Positions 46,027 through 61,119 of a DNA stretch of 64,000 nt are shown here, in pieces. The DNA comes from Amphibalanus amphitrite. Taxonomy: Eukaryota > Arthropoda > Thecostraca > Balanomorpha > Balanidae. The stretch is from the NCBI RefSeq assembly GCF_019059575.1, contig NW_024881784.1:434001-498000 (forward strand), in the 5' to 3' direction. The translations under genes were made by a program, and so were the position numbers. Below the pieces are notes generated by a model, which was not told where the DNA came from, did not search any database, and saw nothing but the letters and a program-made list of their open reading frames with translations. The number at the start of each line of letters is the position of its first letter. Within the stretch, counting starts at the first letter, position 1.

Positions 46027-46290
46027 AAAAAATAGACGGGGTCGCCCGTCTATTTTTTGGGCTGTTTTTCTACAAATAATGGCGCAAAATAACACTCCAT
46101 TAATGCCGCATTTGCCGTTGGTGAAACTCATTGGCTATTTTTCTGGCTGATACTTTTTCACGCCGGCGGATATTTTCTCGCCTGGTTGGTGAAACTCGTC
46201 GGCTGGTTTTTGACAGAAAAATTGCGCCGGGCTGCTATTTTTCTGTTGGTAAAACTGGCCTCTGTGCTATTTTTTACTAGAGGCAACGGG
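46027..46290 (+). repeat. Interspersed repeat, GGTGAAACTCG family, copy 2, with end hairpin
   Basis: It begins with a perfect 14-bp hairpin: AAAAAATAGACGGG (46027-46040), loop GTCG, and its complement (46045-46058). Imperfect units follow (TTGGTGAAACTCATTGGCTATTTTT, TTGGTGAAACTCGTCGGCTGG, TTGGTAAAACTGGCCTC), and the last two match the minus-strand copy at 41560-41690. Unknown class. The hairpin arm word AATAGACG also occurs in the other copy. Confidence 0.65.
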
Positions 46291-47735
46291 GCTCACGAAC
46301 GCGCTACCGGTAGTTGTGCCGGTGCGCTTCAGAGCTTACGGCTACCGAAGCCATCAAAATTATATAGCATATAGGATCTCACGAGTGTTTCGATGGCAAC
46401 GTCACATAAAACCATCGCGATCACCGGAGTCTGACCTGCGAACTGGTCGTGATGCTGGTGACGATGAAAGCAGCAGCCCAAGTGTCAGCAGCGACAGTTA
46501 GGCAGCTGATCAGAGCAGCGGCAGCAGTTCGCAGCTGGTCAGAGCAGCTGCCGAACCGGTCACACTAGCTCAGAGTGCGAACCAGCTGCTGAAACCCGCC
46601 AGCCAGCTGAAACTCACCTGCTATTGATTGATGCTCGATTCGGCTCAAATTCCTCTGGCCACCAGGCTAGATAGGAATACGCTCGTCAATCATATTTACC
46701 GAATCCCTCCTTCACATTGGGCGATCGCTGACTACGTCCACACACTGCCCTGGGTAAAATGTAATCGTCTCGCAACGTACTCAGGCAAAATGTGATTGTT
46801 CTAATGATGCAGCAAGGCGGTACCTTTCCATTGTACCGTTAGCGAACCCAGCGCCGTCGGGGCCGCACCCGAGCCCCGGACAGCGCCGAGGCTCGTCGAG
46901 ATGGTGACTGGGTGGGTGGTAGGCTGTGCCGCCGCACACGAGTGTCGCGCGGTACAGACCGGCCACCAGGCGGCTGCTGGAGACCGGGCGGGCGGGCGGC
47001 GCGGGAGACGGTCCGGCGGCACAGGGAGGGACGATCAGGCGGCTGCCGAGGAGTTTAGTGGTTCGCTGAAACTGCCTCGCTACCGGCATCAACCCATGCA
47101 AGGGAGCTGATGTTAATCTGTGTTGAGCGGCCGCTTCCTTTAATCTGTTATATCATCTTTTAATTGTTTCGGTTTCACCGCGGAACCAATGCATACATAG
47201 ATATCGGTATATATCGCAGATAGATATTGGCAGCCGCACTAACATAAAATGTCATGCTGGGCGTAGGTTTAAATGAGCTCGCAAGTTCATCAGCATTTCA
47301 TAGCTTGATCATGTTGCAAATTTTTCGATATCAATCACAATCACCATAGGACAGCGTTATACATAAGCCAGCTTTACCGAGCGAATTCGGGTTATTATGA
47401 CATAATAATTCCGAGCAAAGGTAAGCACGGGCTACCATAGCTGTTTACTGAAGGATTATGCAATGAATATGGGCTTTACGGTTCATGACAAGCGAGATAT
47501 TGAGCTTTATAGCCATGCTTACGACAGAGGCAAACATAAATTAGATGAAAGAGACTCGTATTTTAGCGATAATGAGGCATACAAGACCACCAAGCGCCTA
47601 CAGAAAAAGCCCTTTTCTTAATGTTTTACTTTTCAAAACGGCTCTCCTGGATGAGCCCAACATTATACACGGAGATGTGCTCGAGCCACACATAATTGAC
47701 GCAGGGTGACAACGCCTGCCCCAAGAGAGAGTTTG
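46291..47735. other. No gene recognised
   Basis: A CAGCTG/GCAGC-rich patch at 46460-46620, a CpG-rich patch at 46830-47070, and otherwise AT-rich DNA. Confidence 0.4.
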
Positions 47736-47891
47736 GACAGCGGCGGGATGACAGCGGCGGTATGGAAGCAGCGGTATGACAGCAGTGGGATGACAGCAGT
47801 GGGATGACAATGGCGGTATGACAGCGGCGGGATGACAGCGGCGGTATGACAGCGGCGGTATGACAGCGGCGGAATGACAGCGGTGCAGTGA
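47736..47891 (+). repeat. 15-bp minisatellite (GACAGCGGCGGTATG)
   Basis: About ten units of 15 bp, varying at GCGGCGG/GCAGTGG and TATG/GATG. The unit length is a multiple of three, which keeps the reverse strand open as a Pro/Leu/Cys-rich repeat frame that is not a genuine gene. Confidence 0.92.
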
Positions 47892-47928
47892 CGTGAGACG
47901 AGGGGAAGGGCGTAACAGCTTCTGGTGA

Positions 47929-48181
47929 CGAGGGTGGCGCTGGCGACAGGAGCAGAGGGGAGGGTGGCGGGGCGGAGGGGAGGGTGGCGCCGGCGACAGG
48001 GGCGGAGCAGGGGGAGACGGCGACGGGGCGGAGGGAGCGGAGGGGAGGGTGGTAGGGCGGAGGGGGCGGAGGGGGATGGAGACGGCGACGGGGCGGAGGG
48101 GGACGGCGACAGGGGCGGAGGGGAGGGTGGTGGGGCGGAGGGGAGGGTGGTGGGGCGGAGGGAGCGGAGGGGGAGGGCGGC
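47929..48181 (+). repeat. Purine-rich GGGGCGGAGGGGAGGGTGG repeat
   Basis: A degenerate tandem of GGCGGAGGGGAGGGTGG and GGCGACAGGGGCGG words, almost entirely G and A on the plus strand. Runs of three or more G at short spacing make it a strong candidate for G-quadruplex or triplex formation. Confidence 0.9.
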
Positions 48182-51100
48182 AGCGTGCGGCGGCAGGAGC
48201 GGCGGTTGTCGGACGACTCTGTCGATCAGCAGTCAGAACAGGTCCACGCGTCCGCTGGCGTCTTTTAGACGGCAGCGGCGCCACAGTCACTGTGCGGGCG
48301 GATAAACAAGGGTCTCGGCAGCCGTCGCAGTACAACACGGACGCGCCACTCCGGCCGGGCCTCCGCGTCATACCGTAAGGTTTTGGGAAACGCTCTGCAT
48401 CCGAACTACTAGAAATACAGCAGACTGGTGGGTAACATATAAACGGAAAACGCACACGGCTGCTGGCAACAGATAACGGTTGAAGCCTTCTAGCAATAGT
48501 CTTGCTGCATTGCAGTCAGGAATTTCTATTAAAGTCGTTGGGCGGTGCCATTCGGAATTCTGTGCGGTGTCAATAATACCAGGTGCTGGGACGGTGATGT
48601 CAGACGGCGGCTCTGCTGTGCCGCCAGTTCCACCGGTAAGTACCCACCAGCGCGGTGACCAGCACGGCGCTGTCGCCGACACCGAGCTTGTCGGCGCGAC
48701 TCGCCGGCCGACTGCCACAATTTATCGGCCAGTCCGGGACTGAATCATGCCGCACGTCCCATCGGGCGTGTACAATGGCGCCCGCGTCCAAGGACCGCTG
48801 ACTAACGAGTCATTCGAATGCAAATGTCGGCCGTAGCAGAGGAACATTCCACTTTTCAGACGGCTACTAGCCCGTGTCCAGACGACAGAGACAAATGTGC
48901 AGTGCTCGCGATTCCGTGTTACATATGAACAGCTGTGCGGACAGTAGGACTTTATATCAGCGTGGAGATCGTGAGAGTTATCCATCCGGCAGCCCAGCGT
49001 CAATCGTGTTATGCAGATCACAGATACGACAAGCACGGTAACGAGTCGCAAATAAGGCTCAGTTCACACTATGCACGAAGGGTGAGAAAATCTGAACGGT
49101 GACGCCCGTGTGATGTCAGATCCTCATTGATGGCCGCATTACACAACCCGCAAGGTTTGCGAGTGTGAGTGCGTTACACTGGCCGCGGTCGTGAACCCCT
49201 CCAAGGGAAGACGACGCGGCTGTCATCGGCCATCTTCTCCAGATCTGGGTCAAATCTCCAATTTTCCCGCACCGCGCCGGAGAAAATTCCGAGTGTCAAA
49301 CTTCAAACCAAAGCCGAGACAACAGCGTTGGTGGCCGCCGTCGGTGGGATTCGGCCCCCTAATCCCGTCCTCTCCGGGAGCCGCGGCGTCCGTGGAGCAG
49401 AAACTATCCGGGAACTCGGCAATCTGGCCGGCCCGATAGCCCGACGTCGGCTTCATCTCCTTCAATTTGTCCCTTATCGCGGATGCCAAGACATCGCGAA
49501 GACGAGCGAGTGACATCGGCTGAATGGCGTCTCACACCCACACAGGCAGACAGCACAGACAGAAACACGAACGGATACACATTGTGCTGCACTCTTGTCG
49601 TTCGATAATCCAACACCGACAATTGACATTGACCTCTTAACTGAATCAGAAAGAGCACCACCAAACAGCCTTCATGAGCACAAACATGCACGATCAGGCA
49701 CGACGTTGCGATAATAAACACTGTTATCACTGATGAGCACTGCGCAGCCATAATCCGATGTCATTTTCAACCGATGACCGTCGATTTCGCGCGGCATTGA
49801 TCCAAATTAAGACCAACCAAATGCAGATTGGCCAAATCCGCTCAAACGGCGATAAGGCAAGACACTACAGCGGAAACCTATAGCGTTCAGGACAATTCAA
49901 CCGCCTTCTACTACATCGACACGTGCGGCTCCAACAAAAGAGCTTGGCAGTGTCTCTAGGGCCGTGAAATTTCCGACCAAATGAAAGCTTACTGAACAAT
50001 GGAAGCCTTCGATAGCATTGACAACTTTCTGTTCTCCGATCCCACGGGAACTCAAGACACCACGAACGGTTCAGAAAGTGCGGTGCGATGTTCCTTAATA
50101 GATAAACAGGATTTACTATAAGCAGCAGTGAAAGAAAAATGTCAAAACCACAGGAAAATAAAACGATCCAAGGATGAAGATAAGTATCTTATTGTTCTAC
50201 TCGCCGTAATTGCTAAAGTATAAACAAAATGATGTTATGTAAATGAAATAAAGTTGCGCATAGAAACGGGTTCGTGAATAGAACTCAGTAGATACAGTAC
50301 CTGGCTAATGTAACCGCCCTAAAAAGCGATAAGAGCCGACTAGATACAATGCTGCCTTCAGGATGAGCACAGGAGCATGTTTTTTGTCGTCTATGGAGGT
50401 CACAGCCGCTATTCCTTTATGCCGACCCATTTCCCCAACTCGTCCGCGGCAACGCACCTGCCGGGCAAGGGCGGCGTCGTTGTTAATGCACAAGGAAAAA
50501 TTAGTTTTCCAACAGCGACAGGAAGCGTCGGCGATGTGGCGTGTTGGCCAACTGGAGAGACGACGGCATCGGACGCTCCGGGCCACCAGATAAACTACCG
50601 GCCAACTTTTTCAACTGCCCCCGAGAACAGCGCCGTACGTGCCGAGCAAACTTAGCGCGCTTACTCACCAAAACAGCGTCCGCCGAAAGTCAATTACACG
50701 CCAGAGAATGGATGGACTGTCGGCTAGCGGCGGCCGAGGACTGGAGCACACGCGCCGCTGACGAGACTCCCGATAGATATGTTTTCAGCGGTGTTGACAG
50801 AGACGCAAGAAAACAGCACCATTAGTTTTCAATGAGGCGGCCGCCGAGAAGCCGCGTCGCTTCCGGAGGCGGCGGCTGAGACGGAGACGGTAGTAGCAGC
50901 TGAGCCACCGCGGGGACTCAGAACTCACTGAGCGGCGGCGGCGGCCGGGCGGTCTCTCCGTCTCGGGCCGGTCCCGTCACAGAGCCGCGGACTGCCGGCC
51001 GGTCCCCATCGACCGACGGGCCGTCAGCCGGCCGGCGGCCGAGCCGGGCGGGTCGGGACACTTCATCACGGCCGCCCGGAAGCGGGTCAGATCGCCGGGA

Positions 51101-52359
51101 TATCGGCACATGACGAACTGCCACCCGGCCGTTTACAGCCGGCCCCTCATGAATATGCAGATCCGGCGGCCGCCAGTGGCCGGCGGACGTCCAGACCGCT
51201 CGAAATTTGAGACGGTCATCGGGTCGGATCAAGCCCTGACAAATATCCTTAGATGAGCTCACTGTCTTTCGAAGAATGGTCGCTTCCAACCGGAAAGATC
51301 AGAGGTACGCAGTTCAAATGATAATTTAATAAAAGGAAAAAAAAAACACGACGCATAAGTAAAGAAAGCTTATCGGCAGGCGGAGGTTTTTTATCGATCA
51401 ACTTCTTCGAGGAAGCCATAAAAGTAGAAAGCGCCTCATATGATGTACCCAAAATATAAATGTAATAAAAAAGCAACGTACCAAATGTACTTTAACGCGT
51501 TATTGACTTCACTGTGATAAAAGCATTCGATCTTAGTGAATCTTCTCCGGACTCCATTGTCGACATGGGTAAGTCCGGCGCGACTAGCTGCGCTCCTTTA
51601 GTGGCACGACCTGTCCAACAGGGTTTCCGTGGAGGTCGTACGCGGTAAGCCGGGACGGGGAGCCGCTCGTTCGGAGCCGGGAGACCGACGGCCGGCTCCC
51701 ATTCTGGTCGGGTAGCCGCCGCCTCCCGGGAGCCTCCCATGGGCGTCATCGGCCCGCGCGCCGGCAGAGACTTCACGGAACACTCCGGGAGTCGGCCGCT
51801 CGGCCCGGCTGCCGCCGCAGCGCTGAAGGTGGCCCGGAGCTGGGTCAGAGAGGGCGGCGCTGTGTCAGAATGGTCTGTCTGCTGAATATCCACAGGCGCC
51901 GCCCGATGATCCGCCTCCGCAGCCATCCAACCTACCCCAGCCTCGGCCAGCTGCGACGCCAACGCAAAGTAATCACGCCGAAAGCATCGCCAAAGTCCCG
52001 CTGACCTTTCTAAGAGGATGTCGCCGTTAACGTGTCCGCTAAGACCCGTTCATGGCAGCACAGCCAGTATACTGCCCTCCTCACTGTCCGATGGCTCCAT
52101 AGCCGACGCCGACGACAGAACGAGGACGAGCTTACGACCGCAGCGTCATTTATGCCGCGTCATTTTAATCCTATTTCCTCTACTCAGACATGCCTCTATT
52201 TTTAACTATTTCAGCAAACATGTTATCGTAAGCCCAGCACCCAACAACGCACAACTTCGTTTGAAGCCTTTCATAACGTGCCTAGTCATACACAATGGGA
52301 GGGCGGGTTAAAGTTCAAATTTAGACGAGACCTGTACGAGGGATTTTCCGCTGGCGTTT
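48182..52359. other. CpG-rich islands and spacers, no gene recognised
   Basis: CpG-rich DNA at 48180-48360, 49190-49460, 50400-51210 and 51560-51960, with AT-rich DNA between. A minus-strand frame at 48722-49051 begins with a hydrophobic, signal-peptide-like stretch but starts at TTG after a nearby in-frame stop and is not called. No other frame is recognisable. Confidence 0.4.
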
Positions 52360-53372
52360 TTAACCCGCGCACCGACGGGGGTCTGCGTCAACTTAGTACC
52401 GACGGGGGGGGGGGGGGCGGATGACCGCCCCCCCTGAGATCTCGAGAACGAAGCAAGATAGCGACAAGCGGTAAACGGCATCGGATACGCACGGACAAGG
52501 TCTACAATTTTTACTAAGGTCATTTTCAGGTCAGGTCAAAGATGACGTCACAGGGGTCGAAAAAGTCAAAATGGCGGCGCTAGATATGGAGAGGGTTTTT
52601 CTCGAATAACTTTCGAAGTAGTCAAGATAGGAACAAACTAAGGGCATTATCGTGATCCTCTCGTCAATCCGCATCGAATGATATATATGTTGACCTCGAA
52701 AGGTCAAGGTCAAAGGTTGACCTCAGGTCACGTGACCTCGAGGTCATCATGTATATCATTCGATGCGTCTTGACGAGCTGAACACAATGAGACCATCCGC
52801 ACGGCTGTATCTTGTTCCTGTAAGGAGTTATTGGCAAAAAACCTTTGGTGACCTTTGATGACGTCACATGACCTTACAGCTGCCCAACAGCAAAACAGAC
52901 CTCAAGGTAGTGAAGGTTGATCGTATGTGAAGTCATGTATGGTATATGGGGCCATTCCGACCCGTTTTAGTGGTAAAAACAGGGAGTTGATTTTTCCCCC
53001 ATTGACTTATAATGGGGAGGTCGCGAAATTGACCTGACCTTAGGTCACCGACATCAAAATTCCGAGATATACAAATTGTAGCTACTAATGACCTAATAAC
53101 ATCCTGCGACTTTCAAAGGCCTCCGACATCTACTGTAGCTCTGGCACGGTGACAAAGTTGCAAAAAAGTGACTTGAGGTTGGGTCATTCAAAGTGACCTG
53201 GTGACCTGACCTTAAAAGTTAGGAGGTTCAAACTTGCACACCATGTGTAAAATTGATAAGAGAATAGTCATACCAAATTTCGCGGCGCTACGCGCCGCGG
53301 TTTTCTCGCTATCCGCGAAAAACCTCAGGGGGGCGGATATCCGCCCCCCCCCCCCGTCGGTGCGCGGGTTAA
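52360..53372. mobile_element. Complete TTAA-flanked, piggyBac-like element with perfect ends
   Basis: TTAA at 52360 followed by CCCGCGCACCGACGGGG; the right end (TTAA 53369-53372) gives the same 17 bases in reverse complement with no mismatch. At the left the word ACCGACGGGGG is repeated 40 bp further in, before the G/C hairpin. Both ends continue through GGCGGAT...CCGCCCCCC and TGAG. The interior has many AGGTCA/TGACCT half-sites. Perfect ends suggest this is the youngest of the group in the window. No transposase is present. Confidence 0.82.
52690..52746. promoter_or_regulatory. Half-site cluster with a 27-bp AGGTCACGTGACCT palindrome
   Basis: TGACCTCGAAAGGTCAAGGTCA precedes a near-perfect palindrome (52719-52745) with core AGGTCACGTGACCT: two inverted AGGTCA half-sites separated by CG, with CACGTG at the centre. 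The TCAAGGTCA word upstream matches the extended half-site bound by FTZ-F1/ERR-type receptors. Binding is inferred only. Confidence 0.35.
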
Positions 53373-56390
<3,018 letters not shown>

Positions 56391-56587
56391 AGTCAGAGGC
56401 GCGCCTATTTGTCCCTAAGTCCGCCGTGGCGGCACTGGGGCCGACCAGGCAGCACCGCGTGCCACCGTTTTGCATAATTCACGCACGTCGGTGTAATCTG
56501 ATTAAAGGTCAATATGTGCGGCGCGCGGCAGAGCGGCCCGCCGCACAGTGGGCCGATATGCCATTCTAGCGCGACAGGGCCTGAATC

Positions 56588-57442
56588 TTCGAACGGAACC
56601 CTTGGTTTTTCGCGAGTAATTCGCGTAAAAAGCGGCCGATCGCAACGAAACTTTCAGTACCCTCGCGATAACTACTTTTACAGCTAACCTGAAAATTTCA
56701 TGACCCTGACTTTAATGATCTTTGATCTGTGACCTTCTTTCGAGACCATGTTTGGCCGGAATCGCAATTCAGCGTATGTCGGCTCGCATTAGCCGCGGGT
56801 TTGCAGTCTTTTCTTGGTTTAAAGCGTTCAAACATGGGATATTATGCTGCTCCCATGCATTAGGGTGGGTGTCAAGGTCACCAGAAGGTCAGATAAGGTC
56901 ACTGACCTTTGATGAACTTGGTTCCCTTTTTCGAGTTTTACATGTTTCTAGGGTAGTTTTTGGAGCTGAATTCGAATCTAGCAACCATTTGAACATTTAC
57001 TATGTAGATTTGGTGCCTTCGTAACATGTTACAAAGCTGTCAGAGGCGGTTGCCACCTACTGCAAATACCCGGCCAAACCCTTACTGATTGACCTGACCT
57101 GACCTGACCCGACCTGGCCTAAATGTATGAAGACATCATCTATGATCGTAAATAACATTATATTCGTGATCAGCACCCAAAAAAACTCATAGCAGCCACC
57201 CTTTACGACGTTCTAACAGGTCCCGATTTTCCCGACTTTTGGGTCATTGACCTGACCTGGAAGGTCAACCGATGACCTAGGACCTTACAATTGGGTATCA
57301 TCAGCTTCCTCTTGTCACGGGCAACACGCTCGTCTTTTCCGCGAAGCTCTAGCTCGATCAGGGGCGAAGCGGCGGGGTGGGGTCCAACGGACCCCTTATG
57401 TACGTTCGTGGCTGGAAAAACACCACTAGGGGTGAGGGTTGA
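56588..57442 (-). mobile_element. Reverse, end-truncated copy of the 32149 element
   Basis: On the minus strand it follows 32149-33000 throughout: GTCCGTTGGACCCC, GCGGAAAAGACGAGCG, CCTAGGTCATCGGTTGACC, the AGGTCA array (57089-57117 as TGACCT), TTCGTAACATGTTACG and GCGTAAAAAGCGGCCGATCG. One end keeps a degenerate GGG-TTGA (57436-57442). The other stops inside the subterminal TCGAACGGA, so the terminal TTAA and inverted repeat are lost. Confidence 0.78.
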
Positions 57443-57670
57443 GCCAAATCTGAGGGTTTATTCCAGAAAGACCGCTAAAAGAGCAATTGAATGCACTTTG
57501 CCGCGACGATGTAGCTCTATTGGCCCCCGAGGTATGGGCCGATTTTCGAGAAATGTTGATATATGCAACATTTTACCTTTGATGACCTCTGGTGACGTGA
57601 CATTTGACCTGACCTAGAAATGACTGATTACTCCATCTGGAATTTCGGGCGCTCTTTCGAATGCCACTTA
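57443..57670 (-). repeat. Adjacent AGGTCA-containing relic
   Basis: Sequence abutting the preceding element carries AGGTCAGGTCAAATGTCACGTCACC on the minus strand, in the style of the other TTAA elements. It has no recognisable ends. It may be the host copy into which the neighbour inserted. Confidence 0.35.
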
Positions 57671-60600
57671 CTACGTGTCGCTATGTTGCCTAAGAGCCGA
57701 GTTAGAAGGGGAGTGTTCAATCAACACCTCCCGGCCCGGCGCGTTTGACGCCGAGCACCGGTCCGGCGCGGGTTGATGTTTGGCTGCTACATCCAAAGTC
57801 GCAAAAAGTCGCAAAAAATGACTGTTGGATCTTGTAGTGCAATGAATCATTGACATGTAGCGAGATTTTCGAAGCGGTACTCTGCGGTACTTTTTTAAAA
57901 GTCTATTTGTGTGTGACATCAATTATGTGAAATTATATTTTCGTCTTTAAATCTTTGCGGTGCCAATACATGATAATCAAGTAAGAGTTCGCCATTTTCA
58001 TGTGGTTATGTGTGTTCTGCAGACCCGGAGCTATCGTTTGATGTACATAAATGTGGAATTCCTCCTCAAATTGTGATTGTTTTCGTGGATCAAAGATACG
58101 TTGTCGAAGAGTGCGGGGGACGAGTTCGGTCCAAACGATTCCGAAGTTCGTGTTTAAGCTGAGTTTTCGCCATGAAATAGCAATTGTGTTGGAAAACAAA
58201 GACCACAGCAATGTAGTATGATCATTTTTGAACAAATTGGTATAGGTTTCATTGCACATCCACAAAGTTCGATTTTTTACCCATGTCGTGCTAGACCTGG
58301 CGACCGGCCCAGTGTGCGCCGGCCAGCGACAGAGGAGGCGCGCGCGTCAGGCGACGGGCCGGAACGGGCGCCGAAACGCACCGCCGCGCCGGCCCGCCGC
58401 CGGAACAGAGCCCAACGGGAGCCGATGGCAGCCGGCGACACCTTCGATCGGCCGCCGGAGCAATGGCGCGCACATCCCGGCCGCACTCACTGCGGCTCGG
58501 CGCCATTAGAGGAGACGAAATCAAAACTTCAGTAGCGTCCACAGAGAGTGATTCACAATGATTTATCTAGCTCCGAGGAGTGGAAAGTCATCGGAGAGGG
58601 GCAAAAAGTGGCCGCCTGTCGTCCTCGGCGTCCAGTGTTGGATCGGTGTGTCGGCGGCCGTACTCGTGTAACAGTGGCCCACACTCCGGAACGGCAGTCA
58701 GAGGGCACCCAGAGTCGACAGCGGCTGGTCGGCACACCAGGACCGCCATTGGGCGAGGGCAGTAATCCCACCTGGTATGCGTGTGTATGCCCGACGTCTA
58801 CACTGGCAACTATTCATGAAAAAGACGCCCAACTACAGGGAACTATCGGTCGGACACCCCTGCCGGGCCGCGCTGGGAGTAGCTGAACGTATTCTCATGG
58901 TCGGCGACACGTACAATAATCTCCGACGGTCGATATCAGCACAAAAAACATACCTATTTCCTCCAGCGTCACAAAAAAACGTCCCATCGCCACACATCAC
59001 GGAAAGGGAGCCGAGCACGGGAGAAATGGACCCAGTCGTCACATCGAGCGCACACTTATAAATGCATGGCTGATTGGCCGGTCGACACGGCCAGCCGGGC
59101 GGCGGCGAGGGTGGCGCGGTCGTGTGCCGCGTACACCACATCATTACGGGTGGCGCCGGCCGAAGCGGCTGCCGACAGGCGCTGTCAGCGCCGGCTTAAG
59201 TTGCCAGCCCGTATCGGCTCTCGTGACGGCAAAGCCGACGGCCTAGGGCCGAGGACCGTATCAGCCCAGATTCAGCCGGCGAAAATGTCAAACACGGGCG
59301 GCGGCGAGCGGAGGGGCGCCGCGCTCAAATGAGCAGGTGAGCGAGCTGTTTCGAATGATAGCATGTTGGCCATCAGCGGCAGCACGTGTGTCCGCTGGCG
59401 GTCGTGCTCCGCGCCGTCAGGGCGGCGGCCGTTTCCGGCAGCGGCCGGCCGCCGCTACCGTTTTCCGCGGCGGCCTGCAGACCATATCGCCGCGTACATC
59501 GTGCCGCAACGACCCGGCCGACTGCCGGGGCGCGCGCGTAAACCGACTTTATCGGCGAACCATCCGGCGCTGTGGCAAACGCGGCGCGGCTGTACCCGCT
59601 GACCGCCGCCGGCGCGCCGCAAACGCCACCCGCCGACACAATGAAGCCATCGGGCGGGCCGGCGCGTCATATCATGACTCCCAGCCGTCCCCTGGACCAG
59701 TCATCAGCCACTGGGGACGGCCCGCCGAGGGGGGGGGGGGGGGGGGCAGACATAACACCGGCCTGCGACATCCCAGCATCGGCCGGCGGGGTCAGGTCAG
59801 ACCCAGCGGGGACCACTGCGACAGCATCAGATGGCGAGCGCGCCGCTCCGCTCCAGAATCACAATGAGCCGACCGACCTTCGACAGAGCGCCCGCGGACG
59901 ATCGGAACACGCAGGGGAGACTTGGAGGGACGCCGTCGGCCGCTGGCGGACCGACCGGCCACTCTGGAATGGGGCCTGGTCGGCGTCTGGTGGCCTCACC
60001 AAGCACAGACCAGCAGCGCTGGCTCCACTATCCGCCCGCAGTCAGTGAGGTGCGGACGGCCGTTATAGCCAGTTCTGCCGCGTGGAGCCTGTTAGTACCG
60101 AACGGCACACCACCCCAGTGGACGGCCATCTCGCCTCGCTGCGCCCCCCAGACTGACATACTGACATACATCGCCTCTCCATGACATCAGTGACCGGCCG
60201 GCAGCACCATCTCCATCGGGCGCTATCACAGGCCACGGGCGCAGACCTGCCCCGCCCTACTCCACGGAACGCTGCGTCCCGCGGCCGCTCGGCGTGTCCC
60301 ACCACGCGGTGCCGGTATTGATGCAGCCGCGTCTGTGGAGTCGCGCCCAGCCAGGCGTACGGTTCCCATTTCGGCAGCCACGCACCCGTCCGCCGGGCCG
60401 GAGCTGGGGGGGGGGGGGCGGAGCGAGGACGGGGGGGGGGCGGAGCGAGGACGGGGGCCGGGCGGTCGCGTTGGGAAACGCTGCCGAGCAAGAACGTCTC
60501 CGGACTCGGCGACAGCGGGCGGGCGTGGCGGCGACTGTGGCCGGTCTGGGAGATGGACAGACGGGCCAGACCCAGGCCTTGGACGGCCCACGATACGGCT

Positions 60601-61119
60601 ACGGTCAGAGGACCGGGACGTGCGCACGGCAGGGATCGTGACCAGGACCACGGACGGGCGGAGGAAACAAAGGGACGCCTAGGAACGGGATCAGAGAGAA
60701 AGTCGCAAATAGGGAGATAAGGAGCCGAAAGGAGGCCTAAGAGGAGATGGACGAAAATGAAGAAATGTGGAAATAAGAGGAGAGACGAAGATGTTTCGCA
60801 CTTGACACTCGTTTACGCCCATTTTTTCAAAACTTCATTAAGAGCTACAAAACTAACTATCATGTGGTTTGTAGCTTGTAGTAACAAAACTACAAAAGTA
60901 CATTACATACAAAACAACAATCTACACTGCATTACCAAATTGAGGTCTAACAACACCAATGTCACCGGGTGATTCCAAATGATAAGAAAGGATTCATCTC
61001 CAAGCGATTTCATATCACCATGTGGAAGCGAATGTCAATGGAGGCCAGAATCTGAACACATGTGGTTGTAAATAAAGTCCATGCTCGACGAAGGGAAATC
61101 AGCGTGACGGTCTCAGAAT
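57671..61119. other. AT-rich then CpG-rich region, no gene recognised
   Basis: AT-rich to 58270. CpG-dense at 58290-58500 and 59050-60680, with an 18-G run at 59729-59746 and two tandem copies of a G-run plus CGGAGCGAGGAC (60406-60457). AT-rich again to 61119. Frames in the CpG part reach 176 codons but overlap on both strands and match no family. Confidence 0.4.

Noticed and set aside
47598..48455. 285-codon minus-strand frame with Pro-rich and CHPAAVIPPL repeats
   Set aside because: It is the translation of the 15-bp minisatellite and the purine-rich repeat, both of which keep the frame open by unit length or composition.
48722..49051. Minus-strand frame resembling a small secreted cysteine-containing protein
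   Set aside because: The hydrophobic start is attractive, but the frame begins at TTG, has an in-frame stop five codons upstream and no ATG before the hydrophobic stretch. The cysteine pattern fits no family I can name.
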